DNA of 64,000 nucleotides, taken from Pseudomonadota bacterium (GTDB lineage Bacteria; Pseudomonadota; Alphaproteobacteria; Micavibrionales; UBA1664). Below the pieces are notes generated by a model. The model saw only the letters and a list, made by a program, of their open reading frames with translations, was not told where the DNA came from and ran no database searches. Numbering within the stretch: the first letter of the stretch is position 1; every line of letters begins with the position of its first letter. The stretch lies in NCBI GenBank assembly GCA_009926935.1, contig RFNZ01000005.1, forward strand, positions 86,118 through 150,117, read 5' to 3'. The position numbers were made by a program, and so were the translations under genes. This document shows positions 54,578 through 64,000 of the stretch, in pieces.

Positions 54578-55120
54578 ATGCAACATGATGATAATAAAAG
54601 TTTTTTATGCCGAGCGTTCGTTCCGGATGAGTGGCAGCTTTGCCGGGATATACGACTTGAAGCGTTACTTGAAGAACCTTCGGTTTTTTCAAGCCAATAC
54701 TCATTGGAAGAACACAAAGATGAAGCTTATTGGCGTGCCACAGCATCGTCGGATCATTGCACTATGTTTGCAGTTTTTTACGAAGGCGCGGTTGTCGGAT
54801 GTGTGGGCATAGCTACGATGCGTGATGATGTGTCCGGCAGCAGTGCGATTCTATGGGGCACGTATATCAAAAAACAATTTCGAAGTAATGGGTTATCCCG
54901 CCTTCTTTACAAGGTGCTTATTGATTTTGCTTTAACAAAAAAGCACTGGCAGAAAATACACGTTTCTCACCGTGCGACTAATCTGACATCCAAAAAAGCG
55001 ACGCTTGCGCATGGTTTTAAATATGTACGCAGCAAAACAAAAATCTGGCACGACGGCATTCAGGAAGATGAGCTCTGTTATGAGCTCGATCTGAACGCTA
55101 TCCGCAGGTCACGGAAGTAA
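54578..55120 (+). CDS. GNAT-family acetyltransferase
   Basis: A 180-residue protein with the GNAT fold. It shows WQLCRDIRLEALLEEPSVF at the N terminus, AVFYEGAVVGCVGIATM as strands 2–4 region, GTYIKKQFRSNGLSRLLYKVLI as the acetyl-CoA loop (Q/R-x-x-G-x-S/A motif FRSNGLS) and a C-terminal NLTSKKATLAHGFKYV. GGAG lies ahead of ATG 54578. The substrate is unknown. Its 3' end overlaps the convergent I78 gene by about 23 bp. Confidence 0.85.
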   Translation: MQHDDNKSFLCRAFVPDEWQLCRDIRLEALLEEPSVFSSQYSLEEHKDEAYWRATASSDHCTMFAVFYEGAVVGCVGIATMRDDVSGSSAILWGTYIKKQFRSNGLSRLLYKVLIDFALTKKHWQKIHVSHRATNLTSKKATLAHGFKYVRSKTKIWHDGIQEDELCYELDLNAIRRSRK

Positions 55121-55412
55121 TATTTCCTTTTTTGTCCACTTTGAAGTTCAGACGGTTGGCAATGTGATCGGATGTAACGGCATTGCCCGGGAATATAACG
55201 CGTACAGGGGATGTAAGTTTTAGCTTTTGGATCTCCGTATGGGGTTTTCCCACCATTTCCGGCGGGACCTGACAGCCAGGGAGATCGTGCTGGGCACCGC
55301 GCTCGGCACGGACTATTTCCGTCAAGCTGCGGGACGTTTCAGAACTGCCTGTTGCGCATGCGGACAGGCAGAGGACGGATATCAACAAAAGTACAGGTGT
55401 GAGCGTTTTCAT
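55098..55412 (-). CDS. I78-family peptidase inhibitor lipoprotein
   Basis: A 104-residue lipoprotein. The signal peptide ends in the lipobox LSAC (Cys19 or nearby), so it is anchored to the envelope. The mature part has the Inhibitor_I78 pattern: CQVPPEMVGKPHTEIQKL, PVRVIFPGNAVTSDHIANRL and a final GNITSVTCG. Such proteins are potato-inhibitor-like and may inhibit serine proteases. ATG 55412 has AAGGA just upstream; the frame is open to 55448. Confidence 0.85.
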   Translation of the reverse strand: MKTLTPVLLLISVLCLSACATGSSETSRSLTEIVRAERGAQHDLPGCQVPPEMVGKPHTEIQKLKLTSPVRVIFPGNAVTSDHIANRLNFKVDKKGNITSVTCG

Positions 55413-55516
55413 AGCATCCTTATACATTGTGAGTGTTACAGAGCGCAACAGGGCGTGATTTCACGTATTCGCTACGGTTTTTCTACCATAGATACTGGAA
55501 AACAAGGGATTCGCCC

Positions 55517-56449
55517 GTGCAACATACACTTAAGACCGCTACATCGACGATTGAAGGCGTTGGTTTACATACCGGCGCTACGGTTGCGTTACGGATTTTG
55601 CCTGCCGTGCCGGATACGGGAATCCGCTTTGTTCGCACGGATCTTAGGGTCGTGGATAGCTATGTTCCAGCCATTTATGACGCTGTAGATACATCTGCCT
55701 CGCGGTTATGCACCATGCTTCGCAATGCAACCGGCGTCACCGTACAGACGCCCGAGCATTTGATGGCGGCGCTTGCCGGGTGCGGTATTGATAATGCCCT
55801 GATAGAGATCAATGGCCCTGAAGTGCCCCTTATGGATGGAAGTTCAAAGCTTTTTGCCGAGGCCATTTTGCAGGCAGGCCGAAAAATCCAGCCAGGTTCG
55901 AGGGCCGCTATCCGTATCCTGAAGCCGGTTCAGGTCGTAGACGGCGATAAAAAAGCCGAATTCATACCTACCGAGAGACCTCTGCTCGAAATCGATTTTT
56001 CCATTGAATTTCCCGGGCTGGGTTCACAGCGCCGCCAGTTTGTACTGGACGAGCCTGAAACGTTTACATCGGAAATTGCGCCTGCCCGCACCTTTACTTT
56101 GCGCAGTATAGCCGAGGCCATGAAGGCGCGTGGAGCTGTTAAGGGCGGTTCTCTTGAGAATGCGCTGGTGCTGAACGACGAGGACGGCACACCCTATCAG
56201 GGCCAATTTATGAACGGCTGGCAGGATGAGCCTGTACGCCATAAAATCCTTGATGCGGTTGGTGATTTGGCTCTGGCCGGCATGCCTATTTATGGGCGTC
56301 TGGTAACAGAGAGGGGTGGGCACGCGCTTACAAACACCCTTTTGAGAGCGCTTTTTGATCGTCCTGATGCTTTTTCCATCGTACGTGATATTGCGGGAAT
56401 CCCAATCTCAGGCGTTGAAAAACGACTGGCAGGGGCTGAGGCCCACTGA
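55517..56449 (+). CDS. lpxC: UDP-3-O-acyl-GlcNAc deacetylase
   Basis: A 310-residue zinc enzyme for the committed step of lipid A synthesis, showing that the organism makes lipopolysaccharide. Zinc His are in TPEHLMAAL and VRHKILDAVGDLAL (with the Asp), and the catalytic His is in GGHALTN. The N-terminal TIEGVGLHTGATV is typical. The frame opens at 55433, but GTG 55517 has AAGGGA seven bases upstream and fits the family start. Confidence 0.95.
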   Translation: MQHTLKTATSTIEGVGLHTGATVALRILPAVPDTGIRFVRTDLRVVDSYVPAIYDAVDTSASRLCTMLRNATGVTVQTPEHLMAALAGCGIDNALIEINGPEVPLMDGSSKLFAEAILQAGRKIQPGSRAAIRILKPVQVVDGDKKAEFIPTERPLLEIDFSIEFPGLGSQRRQFVLDEPETFTSEIAPARTFTLRSIAEAMKARGAVKGGSLENALVLNDEDGTPYQGQFMNGWQDEPVRHKILDAVGDLALAGMPIYGRLVTERGGHALTNTLLRALFDRPDAFSIVRDIAGIPISGVEKRLAGAEAH

Positions 56450-56492
56450 TATTCTACCCTCTGATATGACCAACATTTCACAGGGTATCCTC

Positions 56493-57320
56493 ATGCGTTC
56501 ATTCGTAATTCTTGCTTGTTCGGCGGCGTTGCTGCTTTCGGCTTGCGGTACTTCGAGCAAAAAAGAAGAAGACGAAAAAATTACCGCCGAGCGTCCGGTC
56601 GAAACAATTTACAACGAGGCTGCCGATGCCATGGATGCCGGCAAGTTTCGTAGCGCGGCACAGCTCTTTTCGGAAGTTGACCGCCAGCATCCTTACTCGC
56701 AGTGGGCCACACAGGCGCAATTGATGGGTGCCTTCAGCCTTTATAAAGGGGGGAGTTATGACGAGGCGGCGATTGCGCTTGAGCAGTTTATCCGCCTTCA
56801 TCCCGGTCATAAGGACATCGATTACGCTTACTACTTAAAAGGTCTGTGCTTTTATGACCAGATCACCGATGTCACGCGTGATCAGGACATGACAAAACAG
56901 GCACTTGAAAATTTCGATACGCTTTTGCGCCTGTTTCCCGAAAGCAAATATGCTCGCGATACCAAGTTGAAACGTGACCTGACGCTTGACCACCTTGCTG
57001 GCAAGCACATGGATGTGGGGCGCTATTATCTCACGCGTAACTTTTATACGGCAGCCATCAAGCGTTTTATGGTGGTTGTAAAGGATTATCAGACGACGAC
57101 GCACGCCCCAGAGGCGCTGCATCGCCTTGTGGAAGCTTACATGCATTTGGGTCTGCTTTCGGAAGCTACTCGCGTGGCGGCAGTGCTTGGTTACAACTAC
57201 CCCGGTAGCCCATGGTATGAGGATTCCTACAAAATTCTTTCACCAGAACAGCGTGAAAAGCTGCTGGATGAGCGCAGTTTTACAGACAAGACCATTGATG
57301 CGCTTCTAAAGCCTGAATAA
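56493..57320 (+). CDS. bamD: BamD outer-membrane assembly lipoprotein
   Basis: A 275-residue lipoprotein of the BAM complex that helps BamA insert beta barrels such as the TpsB encoded here. The signal peptide ends in LSACG, the lipobox. Five TPR-like repeats follow, including YNEAADAMDAGKFRSAAQLF, DEAAIALEQFIRLHPGH and FDTLLRLFPESKYA. AGGG lies eight bases before ATG 56493. It follows lpxC by 43 bp. Confidence 0.95.
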   Translation: MRSFVILACSAALLLSACGTSSKKEEDEKITAERPVETIYNEAADAMDAGKFRSAAQLFSEVDRQHPYSQWATQAQLMGAFSLYKGGSYDEAAIALEQFIRLHPGHKDIDYAYYLKGLCFYDQITDVTRDQDMTKQALENFDTLLRLFPESKYARDTKLKRDLTLDHLAGKHMDVGRYYLTRNFYTAAIKRFMVVVKDYQTTTHAPEALHRLVEAYMHLGLLSEATRVAAVLGYNYPGSPWYEDSYKILSPEQREKLLDERSFTDKTIDALLKPE

Positions 57321-57370
57321 AGGCGTTTTGGCCTTCGATTGGCTGTGATTTCTGTGCTAGGAATCAGGTT

Positions 57371-59041
57371 ATGTTAAGGACGCTAGCGATTCGGGATGTC
57401 GTACTCATTGAGGCTCTCACCATCGAGGCTGATGTGGGGTTATGTGCGCTTACCGGTGAAACGGGGGCAGGAAAATCGATTCTCCTTGACTCACTGGGGC
57501 TTGCGCTTGGGGCGCGAGCGGATTCTGGCCTTGTACGACAAGGGGCCTCACAGGCATCAGTTACCGCTTCTTTTGAACTTCCTCACGGACATGATGTTTT
57601 CAGATTTCTTACAGCACAAGATGTTGTTTGCGAGGGCGATCTCATTTTGCGCAGGGTGCTGACGGCAGATGGCCGCAGCAAGGCATTCATTAATGATCAG
57701 CCTGTCAGCATTACGCTTTTACGCGAAACGGGAGACAGGTTGGTTGATATTCACGGCCAGTTTGAGACACGCGGACTGCTTGATCCGAAAACGCATAGAG
57801 AGATGCTGGATGCTTTTGCAGGTGCTGATACGAGCAAGGTAGAGCGTGCCTATGAAGCCTGGAAAAATGCTGTCACCGCACGAGATGCACTGCTTGCCAA
57901 AATCGAAGCGGCCAAGCGCGATCAGGATTATTGGCAAAATGCCTGTGATGAGCTTGCCAAGCTTGATGCCAAGGAGGGCGAGGAAGAAGTCCTTCTGGAA
58001 CGCCGCGCGATGCTGGCGGCACGTGAACAGATTTCATCGACCTTTGCTGAAGCCAAGGTTTTTCTGGAGGATGAAGGCGGCGCGATACCCCAGATCAATC
58101 GCGCATGGAAGATGCTTGACCGCATCGCGCCCAAGGCCGGTGAACGTCTCAATCCTGCTATTGAAGCTATGGACCGTGCCCTATCGGAACTACGGGCCGG
58201 GCTTGATGTTTTAAATAGCTGGTTTGACAAAGACGGCTCGGGGCCTGATACGCTTGAGGCCGTGGATGACAGGCTGCATGCCTTACGCGCCGTTTCCCGC
58301 AAATATCAGTGCCGCGTAAGTGATTTACCGGCAAAATTTGCGGATATTTCAGATAAACTTGCCGCTATTCGTGACGATGACGGGGTTCTTGCAAAGCTTG
58401 ATCATGCTGTTCAGATGAATGAAAACGCCTATGAAACAGAGGCTCGCGCGTTATCCCAGATTCGCTACAAGGCATCCTCCAGACTGGATAAATTGGTCAT
58501 GGCAGAGCTACCGCCGTTGAAGCTCGATAAAGCCAGATTTGAAACCTGCATTGATGTTTTGCCTCAAGATTTATGGGGGCCAAATGGTATCGATAATGTG
58601 CAGTTTGTTGTGGCAACCAACCCAGGTGCTGCTGCCGGTGCTATTAGCAAGATTGCCTCGGGCGGAGAGCTGTCGCGCTTTATGCTGGCGATCAAGGTTG
58701 TTCTGGCTGGTACGTCTGCCGTGCCGGTTCTTGTTTTTGATGAAGTCGATGCCGGTCTTGGCGGTGCCACAGCCGATGCTGTTGGCGAGAGGCTTGCCCG
58801 ACTTTCCAAAGCGGGCCGACAGGTACTGGTGGTCACGCATTCACCGCAGGTTGCGGCAAGGGCCGGACATCATTGGGTTGTCAGCAAGGCCGCCAACGAC
58901 AGAGGTATCGTGCATACAAACCTCGAGCGGTTGCCCGGCGGCAAAGAACGGCAGATGGAGATTGCACGCATGATTTCGGGGGCATCTGTAACGCCTGAAG
59001 CGCTGGCTGCTGCCGGTAAACTTTTACAACAGGCATCATAG
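57371..59041 (+). CDS. recN: RecN DNA repair ATPase
   Basis: A 556-residue SMC-like protein for double-strand break repair. Walker A is LTGETGAGKSILLDSL near residue 30, a central coiled coil spans about 150–370, the ABC signature is SGGELSRFMLAIK, and Walker B is VLVFDEVDAGLGG. The C-terminal HSPQVAARAGHHW is typical. It sits between bamD and ligA as in many alphaproteobacteria; the next gene starts right after its stop. Confidence 0.96.
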   Translation: MLRTLAIRDVVLIEALTIEADVGLCALTGETGAGKSILLDSLGLALGARADSGLVRQGASQASVTASFELPHGHDVFRFLTAQDVVCEGDLILRRVLTADGRSKAFINDQPVSITLLRETGDRLVDIHGQFETRGLLDPKTHREMLDAFAGADTSKVERAYEAWKNAVTARDALLAKIEAAKRDQDYWQNACDELAKLDAKEGEEEVLLERRAMLAAREQISSTFAEAKVFLEDEGGAIPQINRAWKMLDRIAPKAGERLNPAIEAMDRALSELRAGLDVLNSWFDKDGSGPDTLEAVDDRLHALRAVSRKYQCRVSDLPAKFADISDKLAAIRDDDGVLAKLDHAVQMNENAYETEARALSQIRYKASSRLDKLVMAELPPLKLDKARFETCIDVLPQDLWGPNGIDNVQFVVATNPGAAAGAISKIASGGELSRFMLAIKVVLAGTSAVPVLVFDEVDAGLGGATADAVGERLARLSKAGRQVLVVTHSPQVAARAGHHWVVSKAANDRGIVHTNLERLPGGKERQMEIARMISGASVTPEALAAAGKLLQQAS

Positions 59042-61314
<2,273 letters not shown>

Positions 61315-61323
61315 GGGGTGATT

Positions 61324-62265
61324 TTACCTCGGGTGTAAGTGCTTGGCAACAAAGCCGTCAAAAACATTCCAAAACGCGTCTCTGTATGTATCTGCCTCCA
61401 TAAGGACTTCATGCAGGCAGCCCTTGATATCCACAATCTCGGCATGTGGCATAGCCTTGGCCCCTTGCTTAGTCGCCTGATTGGAAACGATCATATCTCG
61501 CGAGGGAGTTACCAGAAGTGTAGGTGTGGTTATGCGTGCCAGCCAAACAGGGTCGTTTGTAAGGCGTGTGGTAGCGAGCGCGGCCCTAACCCAGCCAAAA
61601 GTCAGCCCGCCCATACGCAGGTTTTTGTCGCTCATCTGGGTCAACATGATATCGCGCCGGATGCGGTCGGACGTAAGGAGGTTCAGATTGGCAGCAAAGC
61701 GTGCCAATGACCATGGTCCGTAGCCGGGTACGTAATGCTCGGCCCAGCCGATACGGCAGGCTGCCTCGGCCGTCATGCGTGCGGGGCCTTGGGTGAGGGT
61801 CGGCAGGATACCAAACATGGGTGCTGTCAATACGGCACATTTAAATACACCTGAAAGATCATGCATGAAGCGCATGGCCAGATGCCCACCCATAGAATGG
61901 CCTAGCACTATTTTTGGCAAAGCTGATATTTGCGGGTTTTTATCCAGCACGTTTAGAAAAGTTTTTGCGTCTTCCAAGTCGAAAGAAAAATCATCGTGAT
62001 GACGTTTATTGTCATCAGGCAAGTGGCGCCATGAACGGCCCTGGCCACGCCAGTCTATGACGGCTATTGCAAAACCACGTTTTTCAAGATCTCGTACGAC
62101 TTCAAAGTATTTTTCGCAGTACTCAGAAAGCCCGGGGAAGATGACGCATAGTGCCTTTGCGTTGTGGGGGGCCAGCCAACCGTAGCGCAGGTGCTGCCCA
62201 TCCCGTGGAGATATTGTGCCCCACTGCCAGCCTTGTGGTTCGGTAAAGCGGCTTTTGATATCCAC
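61324..62265 (-). CDS. Lysophospholipase / monoacylglycerol lipase-type hydrolase
   Basis: A 313-residue alpha/beta hydrolase of the PldB/Hydrolase_4 group. Visible are the VIDWRGQGRSWR strand-turn, the nucleophile in VLGHSMGGHLAMR, the Asp in TPSRDMIVSN and the His in GCLHEVLMEAD. Substrates are probably lysophospholipids or monoglycerides. No signal peptide. The start shares one base with the stop of pntB, so translation is coupled. Confidence 0.87.
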   Translation of the reverse strand: MDIKSRFTEPQGWQWGTISPRDGQHLRYGWLAPHNAKALCVIFPGLSEYCEKYFEVVRDLEKRGFAIAVIDWRGQGRSWRHLPDDNKRHHDDFSFDLEDAKTFLNVLDKNPQISALPKIVLGHSMGGHLAMRFMHDLSGVFKCAVLTAPMFGILPTLTQGPARMTAEAACRIGWAEHYVPGYGPWSLARFAANLNLLTSDRIRRDIMLTQMSDKNLRMGGLTFGWVRAALATTRLTNDPVWLARITTPTLLVTPSRDMIVSNQATKQGAKAMPHAEIVDIKGCLHEVLMEADTYRDAFWNVFDGFVAKHLHPR

Positions 62266-63821
62266 TATTCAAGTGCCTTTATGATGTCTTCGGACATTTT
62301 TTTGGCATCTCCCAAAAGCATCATCGTGTTGTCGTTGAAGAAAAGCGGGTTATCGACACCTGCGTAGCCAGTACCAAGCGAGCGTTTGACGAAAAGAACT
62401 GTTTTGGCTTTTTCAACATCCAGTATCGGCATGCCGTAAATAGGTGATTTTGGATCAGTCTTTGCGGCTGGGTTTGTGATGTCGTTGGCGCCAATGACAA
62501 AGGCGACGTCCGTCTGGGCGAAGTCGCGGTTGATGTCTTCAAGTTCCAGTACTTCATCATAAGGCACGTTGGCTTCGGCCAGAAGCACGTTCATGTGGCC
62601 GGGCATGCGTCCGGCTACAGGGTGAATCGCGTAACGGACCTGTACGCCTTCGTGTTTTAGAACGTCTGCCATTTCGCGTAGGGCGTGCTGTGCTTGTGCG
62701 ACTGCCATCCCATATCCTGGAATAATGATGACCGAAGATGCGTTTTTGAGGATAAAAGCAGCGTCATCAGCAGAGCCCACTTTAACAGGCTTGTCACTCG
62801 TGGCAGCTGTTACGGCATTGCCAGTGTCACCACCAAAGCCTCCTAACAAAACGCTAAGGAACGAACGGTTCATGCCTTTGCACATAATATAGGAAAGAAT
62901 TGCACCGGAAGCACCTACAAGCGCACCTGTAATAATGAGGAGCGGATTTTGCAATGTGAAGCCGATACCCGCTGCAGCCCAGCCGGAGTATGAATTAAGC
63001 ATCGATACGATAACAGGCATATCAGCCCCGCCAATCGGCAGGATGAGCGTAATACCCAGTATGAGCGCGATCAGAATAATACCAAAAAAGACGATATCCC
63101 ACTCGGTTGCACACAAGGCAAGCAGCAGCAGAATTAGCGTACCGCCCAAGGCTGCGTTTAAAAGATGTTGGCCCGCAAAAGATAAAGGTTTGCCAGAAAT
63201 CAGGCCCTGCAATTTGCCAAACGCAACTACAGAACCTGTAAATGTGATGGCACCAATCGCGGCACCCAACCCCATCTCGACCAATGAGGACAAAGCGATA
63301 GTACCGCGTGCACCTATGCCGTAGGCCAAGGGATTATAAAATGCAGCGAGAGAAATAAAGACTGCGGCAAGACCTACAAGAGAGTGAAAGGCGGCCATCA
63401 GCTGAGGTAGGGCCGTCATTTCAACTTTTTTGGCAATAACGGCACCTATCGTTCCGCCCAGCGCTATGCCGACAATGGGCAGAAAGAGGCCGTAAACGGT
63501 AGGAAGGGCAAAGGTGGTTACAATGGCTATAGCCATACCGCCCATGCCGTAGAGTACACCTGTCCGAGCCGTTTCTGGCCCTGAAAGGCCACGGAGCGCC
63601 ATAATAAAGCAGATACCTGATACGAGGTACAGAAGGCTGGAAATGGGATCGAGGGCCGAAGCAGTCGGCTCGCCGGGCACGAAAGGATTTGAGGAGTCGT
63701 AACTGTACGTCACGAGAGAGTTGGTTTTTATGACAATCTGACCAACAGTCTGATTGGAGAGTGCCGCAAGCGAACATACTGCCAAGACGGCGATGAGGTG
63801 TCGGGAATAGCGATTTTTCAT
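62265..63821 (-). CDS. pntB: NAD(P) transhydrogenase beta subunit with N-terminal extension
   Basis: A 518-residue inner-membrane subunit of the proton-driven transhydrogenase that makes NADPH. About eight or nine helices are followed by the NADP-binding domain with VIIIPGYGMAVAQAQHAL, GRMPGHMNVLLAEA and VIGANDITNPAA. Most PntB proteins start near SSLLYLVSGICFIMALRGLS. Here about 55 extra residues precede it, including a signal-peptide-like stretch (MKNRYSRHLIAVLAVCSLA). No pntA gene appears in the 179 bp left upstream, where I see no supported gene. Confidence 0.93.
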   Translation of the reverse strand: MKNRYSRHLIAVLAVCSLAALSNQTVGQIVIKTNSLVTYSYDSSNPFVPGEPTASALDPISSLLYLVSGICFIMALRGLSGPETARTGVLYGMGGMAIAIVTTFALPTVYGLFLPIVGIALGGTIGAVIAKKVEMTALPQLMAAFHSLVGLAAVFISLAAFYNPLAYGIGARGTIALSSLVEMGLGAAIGAITFTGSVVAFGKLQGLISGKPLSFAGQHLLNAALGGTLILLLLALCATEWDIVFFGIILIALILGITLILPIGGADMPVIVSMLNSYSGWAAAGIGFTLQNPLLIITGALVGASGAILSYIMCKGMNRSFLSVLLGGFGGDTGNAVTAATSDKPVKVGSADDAAFILKNASSVIIIPGYGMAVAQAQHALREMADVLKHEGVQVRYAIHPVAGRMPGHMNVLLAEANVPYDEVLELEDINRDFAQTDVAFVIGANDITNPAAKTDPKSPIYGMPILDVEKAKTVLFVKRSLGTGYAGVDNPLFFNDNTMMLLGDAKKMSEDIIKALE

Positions 63822-64000
63822 GACTTAGGCGTTTTTTTGGGGGGTGGGTTGAGGAGGCCTGCGCATAGGGAGTGATAACTCAAAGTTAAGCATCGGGACG
63901 GATCCAGCAAGGCCTTTTTTCGGCGGAAGCACGGGGCAAGACAACGGGAAGGTTCAGAAATGCAGACAAGGTCTCCAATTCCTTAATTCATAAGGTCTTG

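Noticed and set aside
63822..64000. Possible gene remnant at the right edge
   Set aside because: Short open stretches of about 30 codons exist in two minus-strand frames, but none has a start, ribosome site or recognisable motif; only a 5-bp inverted repeat (63981–63995) is visible.

Overview
This window is chromosomal DNA of an alphaproteobacterium. The evidence is the divK–pleD pair, an EipB-type envelope protein, sdhCDAB in that order, hflK–hflC next to a Do-type protease, an FtsZ ending in the alphaproteobacterial tail [11 protein letters not shown], and the run lpxC–bamD–recN–ligA after the division cluster. Base composition is moderate (near half GC by eye). A DotM/IcmP-like fragment at the left edge and a two-partner secretion pair suggest a host- or prey-associated lineage. 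A deep Micavibrio-like or other uncultured branch is possible, but I cannot place it by reading alone.

Layout. Bases 1–3200: a partial type IVB secretion gene, tRNA-Thr(TGT), and a phosphorelay cluster of two single receivers around a soluble hybrid kinase. 3200–11900: a mostly minus-strand housekeeping block (nicotinate phosphoribosyltransferase, SIMPL protein, FlgC-like protein, miaA, degP, hflC, hflK), then mrp on plus. 11900–18500: cyclic-di-GMP and cell-cycle genes (a diguanylate cyclase, eipB, divK, pleD), an M3 oligopeptidase and ndk. 18600–27300: pdxY, an exported msrB, a pseudouridine synthase, the sdh operon, a YdcF-like protein, a UMF1 permease overlapping a cytosolic AmpD-like amidase, and the RNase P RNA. 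27260–31930: a divergent two-partner secretion pair. 32430–54560: a nearly complete division and cell wall (dcw) cluster. 54578–61100: a GNAT acetyltransferase, an I78 inhibitor lipoprotein, lpxC, bamD, recN and ligA. 61096–63821: a minus-strand block with a lysophospholipase-like hydrolase and pntB.

The dcw cluster is the most interesting part. Its order is mraZ, rsmH, ftsL, ftsI, murE, mraY, [murL–murD fusion], ftsW, murG, murC, murB, (minus strand: membrane-anchored murF-like gene and alpha/beta hydrolase), ddl-like, ftsQ, ftsA, (minus strand: unknown gene), ftsZ. Three steps that build the stem peptide look remodelled. D-glutamate appears to be introduced as L-Glu by a MurD2-type ligase and then epimerised by a MurL domain in the same polypeptide. 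The murF slot between murE and mraY is empty, and a MurF-like ligase with an N-terminal membrane domain sits inverted further down. The Ddl-like enzyme has an insertion and lacks the usual serine of the D-Ala pocket. Together these predict a MurI-independent, partly membrane-localised precursor pathway.

Regulatory signals read directly include three TGGGA repeats at 10-bp spacing (MraZ operator) before mraZ, a perfect DnaA box before ftsZ, and two exact TTAA-N7-TTAAC sites (CtrA-type) upstream of ndk and tpsA.
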